From Paraescarpia echinospica (lineage: Eukaryota > Annelida > Polychaeta > Sabellida > Siboglinidae): DNA of 64,000 bases. Positions 1-11,332 of this stretch are shown here, in pieces. The DNA lies in NCBI GenBank assembly GCA_020002185.1, contig CM034534.1, positions 60,667,448-60,731,447 on the forward strand. The letters are read 5' to 3'. Made by a program: the position numbers and the translations under genes. Position 1 is the stretch's first letter. Each line of letters begins with the position of its first letter. The notes below the pieces were generated by a model. The model saw nothing but the letters and a program-made list of their open reading frames with translations, ran no database searches and was not told the origin of the DNA.

Positions 1-56
1 TGGTCTGGTTGGGTCGAGCGAAAGGTTCCAGTGTATCACTGCCTTTAGAGTTAAGC
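1..56. repeat. Terminal fragment of the foldback element also found at 3933-5126
   Basis: The first ~56 bases contain tggtctggt, then ccagtgtatc and ctttagagt. This order and spacing match the right end of the foldback element at 5085-5130. It is probably the end of a second copy that begins left of the window. Confidence 0.5.
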
Positions 57-1415
57 GGTTGCTCGGTTACGTCAACTCAGATCATTACATGTTAACCAGC
101 GGTTTTGTTTATTATTTATTAGATGATTTAAAAACAACAGCAGTCGGTGTCATTTTCCATGGTCACAGTTCATGACATTTATGTTAAGACCCACTTAATT
201 TAAGTATTTATCCTCATCACGTCCTAACACTTTCATTATATTTTAATATTCTTAACATCCGTCTCCAAACAACACGAGCTGCCCTCCTTCAAATACCTTA
301 CATCTATTCATCTAAAAGCCACTTTTAATCCATACAAACCCCGTCTTGCCCATGACATAAGTATAATAAACCGCTGTTATAATACGACATTATATACCAT
401 AGACAGCTTGAGGATACTTAATATAATTCAGCGCCGTCTTACAGAACTTACAACACAGAGTCAGTTCTAGTAGACGGGAGATGTTCTCATTTCAGAACCC
501 CACGAGTTTTAGGAAGGACGTAGCAAGCGAAGACGTTTGCTAATGAAGGGTATCGTGAATGGCTGCGCCACTTTACTTAACACCATGTTTTGTTGCATGA
601 CCCTCGGTTCTCACAGAACTCTCTTGCATGTTGGTGTTTCTAGTTCGAGGCAGTTTTTCGTTGACCAAGAGAGCATGCACTTTTAATATTCTTTCTGGTT
701 TTGTGTGTTTCGTTTTTTCATTAGGAATGTTTTGACTTGTTAAGTTAGCAACTATGTTCAGCTAACGTTTGTCTTATATACGGGTCATTGTATGGGCCAC
801 ATTCTACTGGGATCTTTACGTTGTGCATGTAGGGATGTCACGTATGCCTATCAATGTGTAGTTGGACTTGCCAAACGTGTGTGCGTGTACGTGTGCGTGT
901 GCGTGTGCGTGTTTATGTATGACGTACATATATCACAGTTAGGGAGTGAGTGACAGGCAATTTGTTATCATAGCAAGTATTCTTAACTTAATGATCTACG
1001 ATTTAGCGGAATTCATCTCGGTATGTTTAGGTCGTACTTTATTACGTCCGATAAACAGGTCAGACCAAACTCAAAAACTAATGAACTAAATTAACTAAAT
1101 GAACTACTATACATGAATTTTTCCTCTGGAAGCTGTTCGATCCTTAAGTCTCGGATTCACGACGGTCTTTGGATACTTCTAACAAGATTCATTTGCATTT
1201 GTTTTGGTTTAACCTAACATTGTCGAATAGCTGGTTGAGGTTGATTAATTAACTCTACAAAAAGACAGTGTACGAAATATTACCCGTGTTTTACAATGCA
1301 CAAAGACGCATGTATATTGTGTAGCACACGGTGACCACGATACACGTATACATTGGCTAAGGCACACGGTAACATAGCAATATGCACACGCATGACGCCA
1401 TCGTTTCGTTTACAG
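57..1415. other. Intronic or intergenic DNA without a recognisable gene
   Basis: No open frame resembling S1-S3 of the channel was found here. The stretch is AT-rich and contains a GT/GC-rich simple repeat at about 878-912. It is probably the intron before the S4 exon, whose polypyrimidine tract and acceptor AG end at 1415. Confidence 0.4.
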
Positions 1416-1567
1416 GTCTTCGTTTCCTACGACTCCTGCACATTATGCAGGTGACCGACATCCTGCAACTGACACACGTCATCAAGTCGAACCGCCACAT
1501 TCGCTTTGTGCATGTTGTCACCTTGCTGGTCGGCGTGTGGTTCTGTTCCGCTGGCTTCGTTCACCTG
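1416..1567 (+). CDS. Slo1-like BK potassium channel, exon with S4-S5
   Basis: This is the first visible exon of a Slo-family (calcium- and voltage-activated) potassium channel of the plasma membrane. After acceptor tacag the frame reads LRFLRLLHIMQV, then TDILQL, and ends GFVHL before donor gtgagt. It covers S4, the S4-S5 linker and S5, matching the Slo1 pattern LRFLRALRL...DILQ...AAGFIHL. The exon is 152 nt; its first two bases complete a codon and it ends on a codon boundary, in phase with the pore exon at 2896. The third S4 arginine of Slo1 is His here. Exons for S1-S3 are not visible and must lie to the left. Intact splice sites and family-conserved residues argue for a real gene; whether it is the main slo gene or a diverged paralog is open. 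Confidence 0.88.
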
Positions 1568-1689
1568 GTGAGTGAATCTCCACATCACATAGTATTGCCC
1601 CTGATTTATAACAGCTAACCGAAAGAAACATATCTTGGGGTAACTTATTCTTCTCTCTGTAGTTTGTGATGTTTTATCCATATTTTTCT

Positions 1690-1860
1690 TCCCCCGCCAT
1701 ACACCAGGTTGAAAGGATCAACGGCGTTTCAGTGTCTTCCAAAAGACATATAGATCTACAGTGGGGTAAACGAAATTACCCCAGCTTTGAGACTGCAGTG
1801 GATGGAATCGAACCCCGACAGTCTAGCCTAAGCACTTAACCCACAAATTTCGAACACGTA
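1690..1860 (-). repeat. Possible tRNA-derived SINE in a Slo intron
   Basis: Read on the - strand, the sequence contains an A-box-like TGGGTTAAGTG and then a B-box-like GGTTCGATTCC about 18 bases later, as in the tRNA-related head of a SINE. A GGGGTAA/TTACCCC inverted repeat follows. The spacing is shorter than in a true tRNA, so it is not called as a tRNA gene. It lies in the intron between the S4-S5 and pore exons. Confidence 0.4.
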
Positions 1861-2895
1861 AGATATGCCTTCGACCAACTATAGTTTGTTTGGGCGATGA
1901 CTACAGGAAGCCGTTATTTATTGTTGTATGCATGTTCCCATAGTGCAGCAATCAAAAGGAGCTTATTTTCCCAGAAAACTATAACAACCAGGCACCTCTG
2001 GATCCACTCAAACCGGCACTAAGAAACTTAACACCGTCAATATGAGCAGCGGTCTAGAAGCTCTCAAAGCCGACTTGGTAAATTTAACAGGGACGCGAAA
2101 AGGTCATCATAAACGCGATTGATGGCAATTTTGAAAACAAATATTTCTTAAGTTTTTTTAATGAAATGCAGCTGTAGTTTCAAATTGCTTTGAAGTGAAG
2201 TTCGCTTAAGATTTTGGGTGCTGCGACAGAGAAAACTGGATTGCTTAGGAACAAAATGTTGTTGTGAGATAAATAATCTGAGTTATGTGAGAATAGTTGA
2301 AAGACCTGAGGAACTACTTGACTCGATAGATAGCGGGAAGTCAGTGCAACTGTTTAAGTAGCAGTAGTGATGATGAAAAGGAGGGGGCCTCGGTATAACA
2401 CATACAAAGCAATACTTATACATGTTCTCTCTTTTAGTAATCTTGTTTCGTAGTTAGTTACAATAGTTGAACGCATACAAACTGACACTAGTGGTAGGTG
2501 TATGAGGGTAGTGAAACATGTGACTATCCTGACAGCCAGATTTCTTTTTATGAAAACGTGTTTTAGGATCACTAGAAGCACAATGATGGTCGCCATTATG
2601 ATCTCTGTTATGATGTGGTTACTGTAGTATAACTGACGTATCCAGACACTGACGTCACAATACAAATTGTTTGTGTGACCTAGTTTGCCTGATCATCAAC
2701 TCTTGTTACACGTGTCCATTACATTAATAGGTCTACTTATTTCTTTCCCGCATACAGTTCTCGGTTAATACATTTTGCCTTCAGAATGTCATACAAAAAT
2801 CACATAAGCGTGAGCCGTTTTGAAAGCTTGGTGGACCTTGTTGCTAGGCAACGGGTGGCTACGTGAATTAAACATAGCCGCCATTGCGTGTTTAG

Positions 2896-3072
2896 ACGGA
2901 GAACAACGGAGACCCGTTCACTGACGATGACGACAACAAGGCCCAGTACTTGACGTACTGGGAGTGCGTGTACTGGCTCCTCATCACCATGTCCACGGTC
3001 GGCTACGGAGACATCTCCCCGCAGACGAACATCAGTCGGGTTTTCATCATCCTCTTCATCATGGGAACAATT
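2896..3072 (+). CDS. Slo1-like BK potassium channel, pore and S6 exon
   Basis: The exon runs from acceptor tttag to donor gtaaat, 177 nt in phase 0. It encodes the turret, pore helix, selectivity filter and most of S6. [20 protein letters not shown] is almost the Slo1 pore sequence, and the filter TVGYGD marks a K+-selective channel. The Tyr in the filter favours Slo1 over Slo3, which has TVGFGD. The S5-P turret carries a run of four aspartates (TDDDDN) where vertebrate Slo1 has WENFQNN, so the outer mouth is more acidic. It splices in frame with the exons at 1416 and 3581. Confidence 0.9.
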
Positions 3073-3580
3073 GTAAATATCTTCATATACCCGTTGTTCG
3101 TACACAGTAGAATCTCATTATTAAGGTCAGCCTCGGGGCTGGGCGAAAGTGGCCTGGCCACTTTACTGTTATGGAAATAATTTGGGACTGTCCTAGGGCG
3201 GCCTTAATTGCTAGGTGGCTATATTACGGAGGTGCCCATGATGCGTGGTTCGACTGTATTATATGCACGTTTTTGTACAGTTATAATATGTCGTTATACA
3301 AAATAACATGTTAACATACTTTTTTATTATGACATGAACTAACTTGTTTCACTTACTCGTAGTAAGATCTAATTAATTTGAACATTAATATTTGTTTTGG
3401 CTCTATGTTAAAATTATTGACGAAAATCCAATGTGAATATACAACAGTTATCGTAATGTTGAAACATCGAAGAAGAATTTTACAACGATGTTTTGAAAAT
3501 ATATACACATTCAAAGCAGTATCCACGTAGTCAGCATGTATCCACGTTTCCTCTCAATGCTGTGTCATGTGTCGCTATAG

Positions 3581-3672
3581 GCGAAGTTTGCTTCCGTCAT
3601 TCCGGAGCTTGTGTCGGCCATGGCGAGTAGCAGCAAGTACGCCAAACCTTACAAACGAACCTATGGTAAAAA
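3581..3672 (+). CDS. Slo1-like BK potassium channel, S6 end and linker to RCK1
   Basis: This 92-nt exon follows acceptor ctatag and ends at donor gtgagt. It reads AKFASVIPELVSAM and then a basic linker ending YGKK. It aligns with Slo1 AMFASYVPEIIELI and the S6-RCK1 linker that couples the gating ring to the pore. The last two bases AA plus the first A of the next exon give the lysine before HIVVCGHI. In place of the second glutamate of the Slo1 PEIIE ring there is a serine. Confidence 0.85.
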
Positions 3673-3932
3673 GTGAGTAAGAGATGCAATTTGTCATTAG
3701 TACACACAGTAATGAGTACTACGTTATGGAGTTTCTTGCAGAAATTGTTGTTTTAGCAACAACCAGAAATGTACAGAGAATGGTTTTGATGCGAATATTT
3801 GATACCAATATAAAAGAGCTCAATAGTTTATGCTGTCGTTGTTCACACTTTATGATTACGGTTATGTTTTCTTTGTGGTATTGGACTCCGGGTACGTCTG
3901 CATTCGAGGATGCGTTCGTCGGTTGTCTCCTT

Positions 3933-5126
3933 AAAGGCCGGGTACACTGGTGCTATTCGCCCGACCAGACCAGACCAGACGACACCAGACCACATCAGAC
4001 CAAACTAGATCGCAGTGTAGCCTCTACATCGACTGACACCGACTGCGCTATTATCTGAAAGCCGTAAACTTGAACACTTTCGAATACGTCAGACCGACAC
4101 TGACAAGCCCCGACTGCAACTGACTTAGTGGAAAGTTTTAATGTTAACGTGATTATGACGTCATAGCGGCGTACCCTATGGTGCAGGCGATGTCGATCGG
4201 TGTAGTGGATATTATCAAAAATAGATAAGCGAGCGAAAGATGAACAACTCGGAACATGTTCAAAACATGAAATTCTACGGTCACTAGCACCCTCGTGGCT
4301 CGTCCTGTCCCAACGATTTTGGTATCATTTGAAAGGATACACTTTTTGTTATTCTAGCGTCATTTATATTTCCCGGTAACCGATCATAGAACACCCATAA
4401 ACGGATCTACAATCGTGTCGTTTTCGGTGTTCTGTACAGTTCCGAACGATGTTGGCGGCGGGTACTTAGTACAATAATCTGCCGATTGCGGCGTTGTTTT
4501 CCTCATTTGCATGTGTTCAGACATGCGCACTTCACCATTTCTTGATTTCATGTTATAAGCTCCACCCACTTTTAAACCGCTACGAAACTGATGTGCTTTG
4601 ATCGCAGCAAAGCCGTCACAATAACGCACGCCATCCAACGGGTCAAAATTCGTTGCGTTGGTTGGTTGATATATGTGATTGTGACGTCAGGCCTACTTCG
4701 CGTATGTCATTTTAGCAGTCGTTTGAAAGTGGGTGGAGCTTATACCATGAAATCAGATAGTGGTGCCTCAATCGGTAGATTGGTGAACTGTGTCGACGAA
4801 ACAACATCGTTCCCAGTATCTAACACCAGAACCAGCACCGTTGTATGTCCGTTTATAGTTTGATTTAGAAATGACTATCAGGAAACCATTTAAATATATG
4901 TGAATAGCAGAAATCGTAAGCTTTCAAACGATATCAAGATTGTTCGGATCGGACGAACCGTAATGGTACAAGCAATCGTTCAAAAAAGCAGTTTGGGACG
5001 TGTTTTTAGTTGTTCATGTTTCGCTCGCTTATCTATTTTTGATATTATGCACTCAGGAGAAGTCTGATGTGGTCTGGTGTGGTCTGGTCAGGTCTGGTCC
5101 GGCCTGGCCAGTGTATCCCGGTCTTT
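3933..5126. mobile_element. Foldback / MITE-like DNA element in a Slo intron
   Basis: The two ends are inverted repeats: left AAAGGCCGGGTACACTGG, right (reverse complement) AAAGACCGGGATACACTGG. Each is followed by a run of imperfect ACCAGACC units. Further inward, an ATTATCAAAAATAGATAAGC block near 4212 recurs inverted near 5040, and AAGCTCCACCCACTTT near 4558 recurs inverted near 4727. The whole element is thus a long imperfect palindrome of about 1.2 kb. No transposase frame is seen, so it is non-autonomous. A clear target-site duplication was not identified. It lies in the intron between the exons at 3581 and 5431. Confidence 0.65.
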
Positions 5127-5430
5127 AGAGTATGACGCGGTAGCGAAGTAGTTACAAGATCGGACTGCCAAAGGAGAGAACCCTCTTACGAATCCTCTCA
5201 CTGCCTTCGCGAAGCTGTGGCAATTTCTTTCAGACCACAATGCTTCAGTTTACTATGTTATATAAATAAGTACCTTTCCATAAACACTGGTGGGTGTATA
5301 TGACTATATTCCTCCCAGAGAAAGTCGAGATGGTGTTCGAATGAAAATGCCTGCAAGAGGTTAAATATAAATCACCTTGAGCAGTCACACGGAATGGATA
5401 CCGCGCTATATACGAACTTACGTTTTCTAG

Positions 5431-5547
5431 ACACATCGTGGTGTGCGGTCACATCACGTACGAGTCCGTGACGCCATTCCTCAGGAACTTCGTGCACGCA
5501 GACACCAAGGCAAAGACTCGCGATACCCACGTTGTCTTTCTTGGCAG
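5431..5547 (+). CDS. Slo1-like BK potassium channel, RCK1 exon a
   Basis: This 117-nt exon starts the RCK1 cytosolic domain, the calcium-sensing half-ring. Spliced to the previous exon it reads KHIVVCGHIT, then ESVTPFLRNFVHAD and HVVFLGR, matching the Slo1 beta-A strand and following helix. The donor is gtacga. The Asp corresponding to Slo1 D367 (in LHKD) is kept as VHAD, while the position of D362 is Asn. Confidence 0.88.
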
Positions 5548-5712
5548 GTACGACAGATACGTTTTGGCACTCAATTTGAATCTCATGTTAAATGTAACTT
5601 TCATTTTAGTTGCAATTGTTTCCAGAATAGTTACACGTAAGCACGCGCGCGTGCACACATAACTATGTACACAATAAAGAATTTTTAATAAATATTTGCA
5701 TCCCATTTTCAG

Positions 5713-5818
5713 CAACACGCCTAATTTGGAGTTGGAAGCGTTTTTCCGTAGAAATTGCAACGAAATCACATTCATCGAAGGATCTGCGATGGATTCGGCA
5801 TCTTTACAGGACGTCAAG
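5713..5818 (+). CDS. Slo1-like BK potassium channel, RCK1 exon b
   Basis: The 106-nt exon follows acceptor ttttcag and ends before donor gtacac. It reads NTPNLELEAFFRRN, then ITFIEGSAMDSASLQDVK. This corresponds to the Slo1 stretch SPNLELEALFKRH...VEFYQGSVLNPHDLARVK in the RCK1 Rossmann fold. Phase joins exactly with the flanking exons (AG|C serine codon at the 5' side, codon boundary at the 3' side). Confidence 0.88.
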
Positions 5819-6364
5819 GTACACGTGCTACCGAGAATTGCCAAAAGATATTCAATCTCAATATTGTTCAGAAAACAGCTAACTTAGTTGTATTTTATGA
5901 GCAAACAATTAAGAGAGTTTGAACAATTTAATTACATGAAAAGCACAATTTACCCAGTTGATGGATCCAGTACGTGGCGGTTTCTGTCATAATCAAAATT
6001 CTGCGCGTGATCTCCGTCAAGCTTTTCCACGCCAATAATATTTTCATAAGTAAAATAAATATGTTCATTATATTATTAGAAGTATGACATATGTTAATTC
6101 AACATTTCTCGGATGTAGATCTCGCACGAAGAAGTTCTTCGTCTTATGTTTTTGTCATAAACAAACACTTTTGGGGTACAAATTTCAACAAACTTTACGT
6201 TAGAATGTATGATCGCTCCTCGCATTCGGCATCCACTTTTTGATAGCTTGATTGACCTTTCGTTAGGCAACGGGTCACGTGATGGATAAGTCAATTAACC
6301 AATGGACATCGTTGTACTCTCCTGGTAATCCGTTGTCATTACCGACGCTGTTTGCCGTTGGCAG

Positions 6365-6517
6365 CTGGCCCACGCCGACGCGTGTGTGATCCTGGCCAAC
6401 AGGAAGGCCAGTGATCCGGACGAGGCGGACGCCGAGACACTGATGCGGGTCATAGCGGTCAAGAACTACCGACCACACATTCGCGTCATTGTCCAACTTC
6501 GACGGTACCACACCAAG
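6365..6517 (+). CDS. Slo1-like BK potassium channel, RCK1 exon c
   Basis: The 153-nt exon (51 codons, phase 0) reads LAHADACVILANRKASDPDE, then LMRVIAVKNYRPHIRVIVQL and ends at YHTK. It matches Slo1 [22 protein letters not shown]...[26 protein letters not shown]. This part of RCK1 carries side chains linked to divalent-ion sensing in Slo1. Donor gtaacg. The next intron is nearly 4 kb and contains the 46-bp satellite. Confidence 0.9.
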
Positions 6518-6559
6518 GTAACGCTTAGGGAGAGAGGGTACGTGACGACATAAGGCTTA

Positions 6560-7227
6560 GTGTTGTATTGACAAACAGCAAGCTACATTATTTATTCAGA
6601 TTTGTTAAAATTGCGACCCAGAACCAACCCTCATGTGACAACTGAGAATGTAGCATTATTTATATCGGCCTTCTGAGATATGAATCAATAATAGGATGGC
6701 TTAGACGACGCAAATTCAAATCTAACTAAGGTTTGGCATGGACATTCAGGATGCAAACCAAAAACAATGTGTCGCATGGACAGGCCGTAGGCAAATCCAA
6801 ACACGGAATGGCGTAGGCAGGTGGGCTGAACCAAACAAGGCTTCGCTTGTACAGATGGGCGGGAAACAAAACATGGCTTGCTTTTGGAAAGTGGGAAGAA
6901 ACGAAACAAAACGTATGGTTTATACATCTCGGAACGGAAGCCACGAACAAAGCACGACTTGGCCAGTCAGAGCGCAAACCGACACAGAATATGACTATCT
7001 CTCCCAGTGCAACTTGCAACCGTCAAATAGCAACGGTTCAAATACAATTTGTATCGGCACAACTTGTAATGATCGACACAAATAGCACCATTTCGGAGAG
7101 ATAGTGCAAGGTGCAACTTGCAACAGTTTACCTGTGAAAAGACGTATTCAAATTCTCCCGGTAAAGTGCCTATATAACAATGTAACAGTTGTAATTTGTA
7201 ACGGTACAAAATGCTTGTGCAGTGCAT
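6560..7227. other. Intronic DNA with degenerate short repeats
   Basis: The stretch contains diverged ~35-60 bp repeats. Examples are aaacaaaac/aaacaaggctt motifs at 6780-6920 and three copies of a gcaacttgcaac-type motif at 7005-7130. No coding sequence is supported; the open frames are not conserved across the repeat copies. Confidence 0.4.
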
Positions 7228-9350
7228 GCATTAGGGTGATAGTACAGACACACAATCAACGCATGCAGTGCACGCATTGGGGTGATAGTACAGACACAAT
7301 CAACGCATGCAGTGCACGCATTAGGGTGATAGTACAGACACACAATCAACGCATGCAGTGCACGCATTAGGGTGATAGTACAGACACACAATCAACGCAT
7401 GCAGTGCACGCATTGGGGTGATAGTACAGACACACAATCAACGCATGCAGTGCATGCATTGGGGTGATAGTACAGACACACAATCAACGCATGCAGTGCA
7501 TGCATTGGGGTGATAGTACAGACACACAATCAACGCATGCAGTGCATGCATTGGGGTGACAGTACAGACATACAATCAACGCATGCAGTGCATGCATTGG
7601 GGTGATAGTACAGACACACAATCAACGCATGCAGTGCATGCATTGGGGTGTAGTACACACACACACAATCAACGCATGCAGTGCACGCATTGGGGTGATA
7701 GTACAGACACACAATCAACGCATGCAGTGCACGCATTAGGGTGATAGTACAGACACACAATCAACGCATGCAGTGCATGCATTGGGGTGATAGTACAGAC
7801 ACAATCAACGCATGCAGTGCACGCATTGGGGTGATAGTACAGACACAATCAACGCATGCAGTGCACGCATTAGGGTGATAGTACAGACACAATCAACGCA
7901 TGCAGTGCACGCATTAGGGTGATAGTACAGACACACAATCAACGCATGCAGTGCACGCATTGGGGTGATAGTACAGACACACAATCAACGCATGCAGTGC
8001 ATGCATTGGGGTGATAGTACAGACACACAATCAACGCATGCAGTGCACGCATTGGGGTGATAGTACAGACACACAATCAACGCATGCAGTGCACGCATTG
8101 GGGTGATAGTACAGACACACAATCAACGCATGCAGTGCACGCATTGGGGTGATAGTACAGACACAATCAACGCATGCAGTGCACGCATTAGGGTGATAGT
8201 ACAGACACACAATCAACGCATGCAGTGCACGCATTGGGGTGATAGTACAGACACAATCAACGCATGCAGAGCATGCATTGGGGTGATAGTACAGACACAA
8301 TCAACGCATGCAGTGCACGCATTAGGGTGATAGTACAGACACACAATCAACGCACGCAGTGCACGCATTAGGGTGATAGTACAGACACACAATCAACGCA
8401 TGCAGTGCACGCATTGGGGTGATAGTACAGACATACAATCAACGCATGCAGTGCATGCATTGTGGTGACAGTACAGACATACAATCAACGCATGCAGTGC
8501 ATGCATTGGGGTGATAGTACAGACACACAATCAACGCATGCAGTGCATGCATTGGGGTGTAGTACACACACACACAATCAACGCATGCAGTGCACGCATT
8601 GGGGTGATAGTACAGACATACAATCAACGCATGCAGTGCATGCATTGGGGTGATAGTACAGACATACAATCAACGCATGCAGTGCACGCATTAGGGTGAT
8701 AGTACAGACACACAATCAACGCATGCAGTGCACGCATTGGGGTGTAGTACACACACACAATCAACGCATGCAGTGCATGCATTGGGGTGATAGTACAGAC
8801 ACAATCAACGCATGCAGTGCACGCATTAGGGTGATAGTACAGACACACAATCAACGCATGCAGTGCACGCATTGGGGTGATAGTACAGACACAATCAACG
8901 CATGCAGTGCACGCATTGGGTGATAGTACAACACACAATCAACGCATGCAGTGCACGCATTGGGGTGATAGTACAGACACACAATCAACGCATGCAGTGC
9001 ATGCATTGGGGTGATAGTACAGACACACAATCAACGCATGCAGTGCATGCATTGGGGTGATAGTACAGACACACAATCAACGCATGCAGTGCATGCATTG
9101 GGGTGATAGTACAGACACAATCAACGCATGCTGTGCACGCATTGGGTGTAGTACAACACAATCAACGCATGCAGTGCACGCAATGGGGTGATAGTACAGA
9201 CACACAATCAACGCATGCAGTGCACGCATTAGGGTGATAGTACAGACACACAATCAACGCATGCAGTGCATGCATTGGGGTGTAGTACACACACACAATC
9301 AACGCATGCAGTGCACGCAATGGGGTGATAGTACAGACACACAATCAACG
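7228..9350. repeat. 46-bp satellite array in a Slo intron
   Basis: About 46 head-to-tail copies of a 46-bp unit (core GGGTGATAGTACAGACACAC then AATCAACGCATGCAGTG). Length variants of 44 bp arise from CA-dinucleotide loss. The core GCATGCAGTGCATGC is itself near-palindromic. Open frames across it are repeat artefacts. The array lies between RCK1 exons c and d. Confidence 0.95.
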
Positions 9351-10470
9351 CGTGGTTTCGTCGTACATTACTTAGACAACAAATCTCCACTCTAGTATCA
9401 CTTCAGGAATTTGTAAAAGTTCAAAACCGTTTGTGCGCCGATGTTGGTAATGGCTGTCGAGGGAAAGTAAGCCAAAACAGGTGGCAGGCAACGTTTTGCC
9501 TGTGCAAAAGGGTACACACATACGTGCGTGAGACCCGTAAACAGCTGCTGTGTGTGTTGTTCTCACGCTCCTAGTGTAACGCCGCCAGTGTCACGGTCTA
9601 GTATTATCATTCATCTACATAAATACGTGTTGTGAAAAGTAATACCCTGGCTGGCATACAAGCTGGCTATGTCATCAGTAACGAGGGATGCTGAGTGTAT
9701 GGTCATACCAGTGTGATTCCAAGGGTAATTCTCCATATATAAGACAAAGAAACAAGCACACAAAAGGAGGATAATAGTAATCGCTAATGCACAACAGCAG
9801 ACGTGTACAAATGGACGCGATCTTTGCCAATGCAGAAAGCAACAGTTTTGGCAACAAAGCTTAAACTCTGCTGGTACCCATTAATATTGGTTACATTTAT
9901 ACCAGCAGCCTGGGGAACAGGGATGCATGCCAATTTCACTGGCTGTGGACAAATGTGTTTTAATTCATTTCCCCAAAGTCTAAGATTGAACAGCATTGCA
10001 ATTCAACGTAGCAAGTTTCTGATGGCACACGGATATTGATGTTATGCCCTTATTGTCAATCTTATTCCAACTGGTACCTCTTACACAATACGTAGATATA
10101 TCATTATTCAAATAATTTGTTGTCCTCACTGAGAATAAGATAATCCAATATACACAGTTCTTTTTCTAGGCTGTGCCTTCTAATTATACTATACTTTCCT
10201 TGAGTTCGAAGAACAAGTGTAGCCAATATCGTCATACTCATTCAATATATTAATACTGTTATATTTTGTTTCTCTCAATCTCCTGTTTTCTGGTACTATC
10301 AACCAGTAACCAATTTAGCTGTTTTCACAACTAAGATAAGTTTTGGAAACAGTTTAATTATATCGCTACTAGCTTGATTATGGGTTTCTTTCGATACTAC
10401 CTCCGTGAATCGTCCCTATTTTCTGTAACCAATGCTGTTCATAGTATATACACGTCCATCCCACCGACAG
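9351..10470. other. Intron sequence without recognised features
   Basis: AT-rich sequence from the end of the 46-bp array to the acceptor at 10470. Short open frames here show no family resemblance. Confidence 0.4.
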
Positions 10471-10629
10471 CGTTACCTGCTACACATCCCGGGCTGGAAT
10501 TGGGACCGAGACCACGGGGACAGCATCATCTGCATCTCCGAGTTGAGTCTGGCCATCCTAGCACAGAACTGCCTCGCCCCAGGCTTCGCAACACTTCTCT
10601 CTAACCTCTTCACCATGAGGTCGTCACTG
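10471..10629 (+). CDS. Slo1-like BK potassium channel, RCK1 exon d
   Basis: The 159-nt phase-0 exon between ccgacag and gtgagt reads RYLLHIPGWNWDRD, then SIICISELSLAILAQNCLAP and NLFTMRSSL. It matches Slo1 AYLLNIPSWDW...[24 protein letters not shown]...NLFSMRSF at the end of RCK1. The remaining cytosolic part (RCK1 end, RCK2, calcium bowl) is not seen. It would lie beyond the 51-bp array and the gap, or it is missing. Confidence 0.9.
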
Positions 10630-10631
10630 GT

Positions 10632-11332
10632 GAGTCTTTCACGTAGACCTTGTCTATCCACTGCAGGATGTAGCCATCTGTAAAACCTTTCACGTAGACA
10701 TTGTTCATCCACTGCAGGATGTAGTCATCCGCTAGTCCTTTCACTTAGACGTTATCCACCCACTGCAGGATGTAGTTATCCGCTAGTCCTTTCACTTAGA
10801 CGTTATCAACCCACTGCAAGATGTAGTCATCTATTAGACCTTTCACGTAGACATTGTTCATCCACTGCAGGATGTAGTCATCCGCTAGACCTTTCACTTA
10901 GACCTTGTCCATCCACTGCAGGATGTAGCCATCTATTAGACCTTTCACTTAGACCTTGTCCATCCACTGCAAGATGTAGCCATCTATTAGACCTTTCACT
11001 TAGACCTTGTCCATCCACTGCAGGATGTAGCCATCTATTAGACCTTTCACGTAGACCTTGTTCATCCACTGCAGGATGTAGTCATCCGATAGACCTTTCA
11101 ATTAGACGTTATCCACCCACTGTAGGATGTAGCCATCTATTAGACCTTTCACGTAGACCTTGTTCATCCACTGCAGGATGTAGCCATCTATTAGACCTTT
11201 CACTTAGACCTTGTCCAACCACTGCAGGATGTAGTAAACCGCTAGACCTATCACTTAAACGTTATCCATCCACTGCAGGATGTAGCCATCTATTAGACCT
11301 TTCACGTAGACCTTGTTCATCCACTGCAAGAT
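10632..11332. repeat. 51-bp satellite array directly after a Slo splice donor
   Basis: About 14 copies of a 51-bp unit with core ATCCACTGCAGGATGTAG and flanks CTTTCACGTAGACC. Successive ctgcaggatg motifs at 10661 and 10712 give the period. The first unit begins inside the donor site region of the exon ending at 10629. The array runs into the assembly gap, so its true length is unknown. Confidence 0.93.

Noticed and set aside
7228..9350. CRISPR-like array
   Set aside because: Units are directly adjacent and there are no unique spacers. It is a eukaryotic tandem repeat within an intron.
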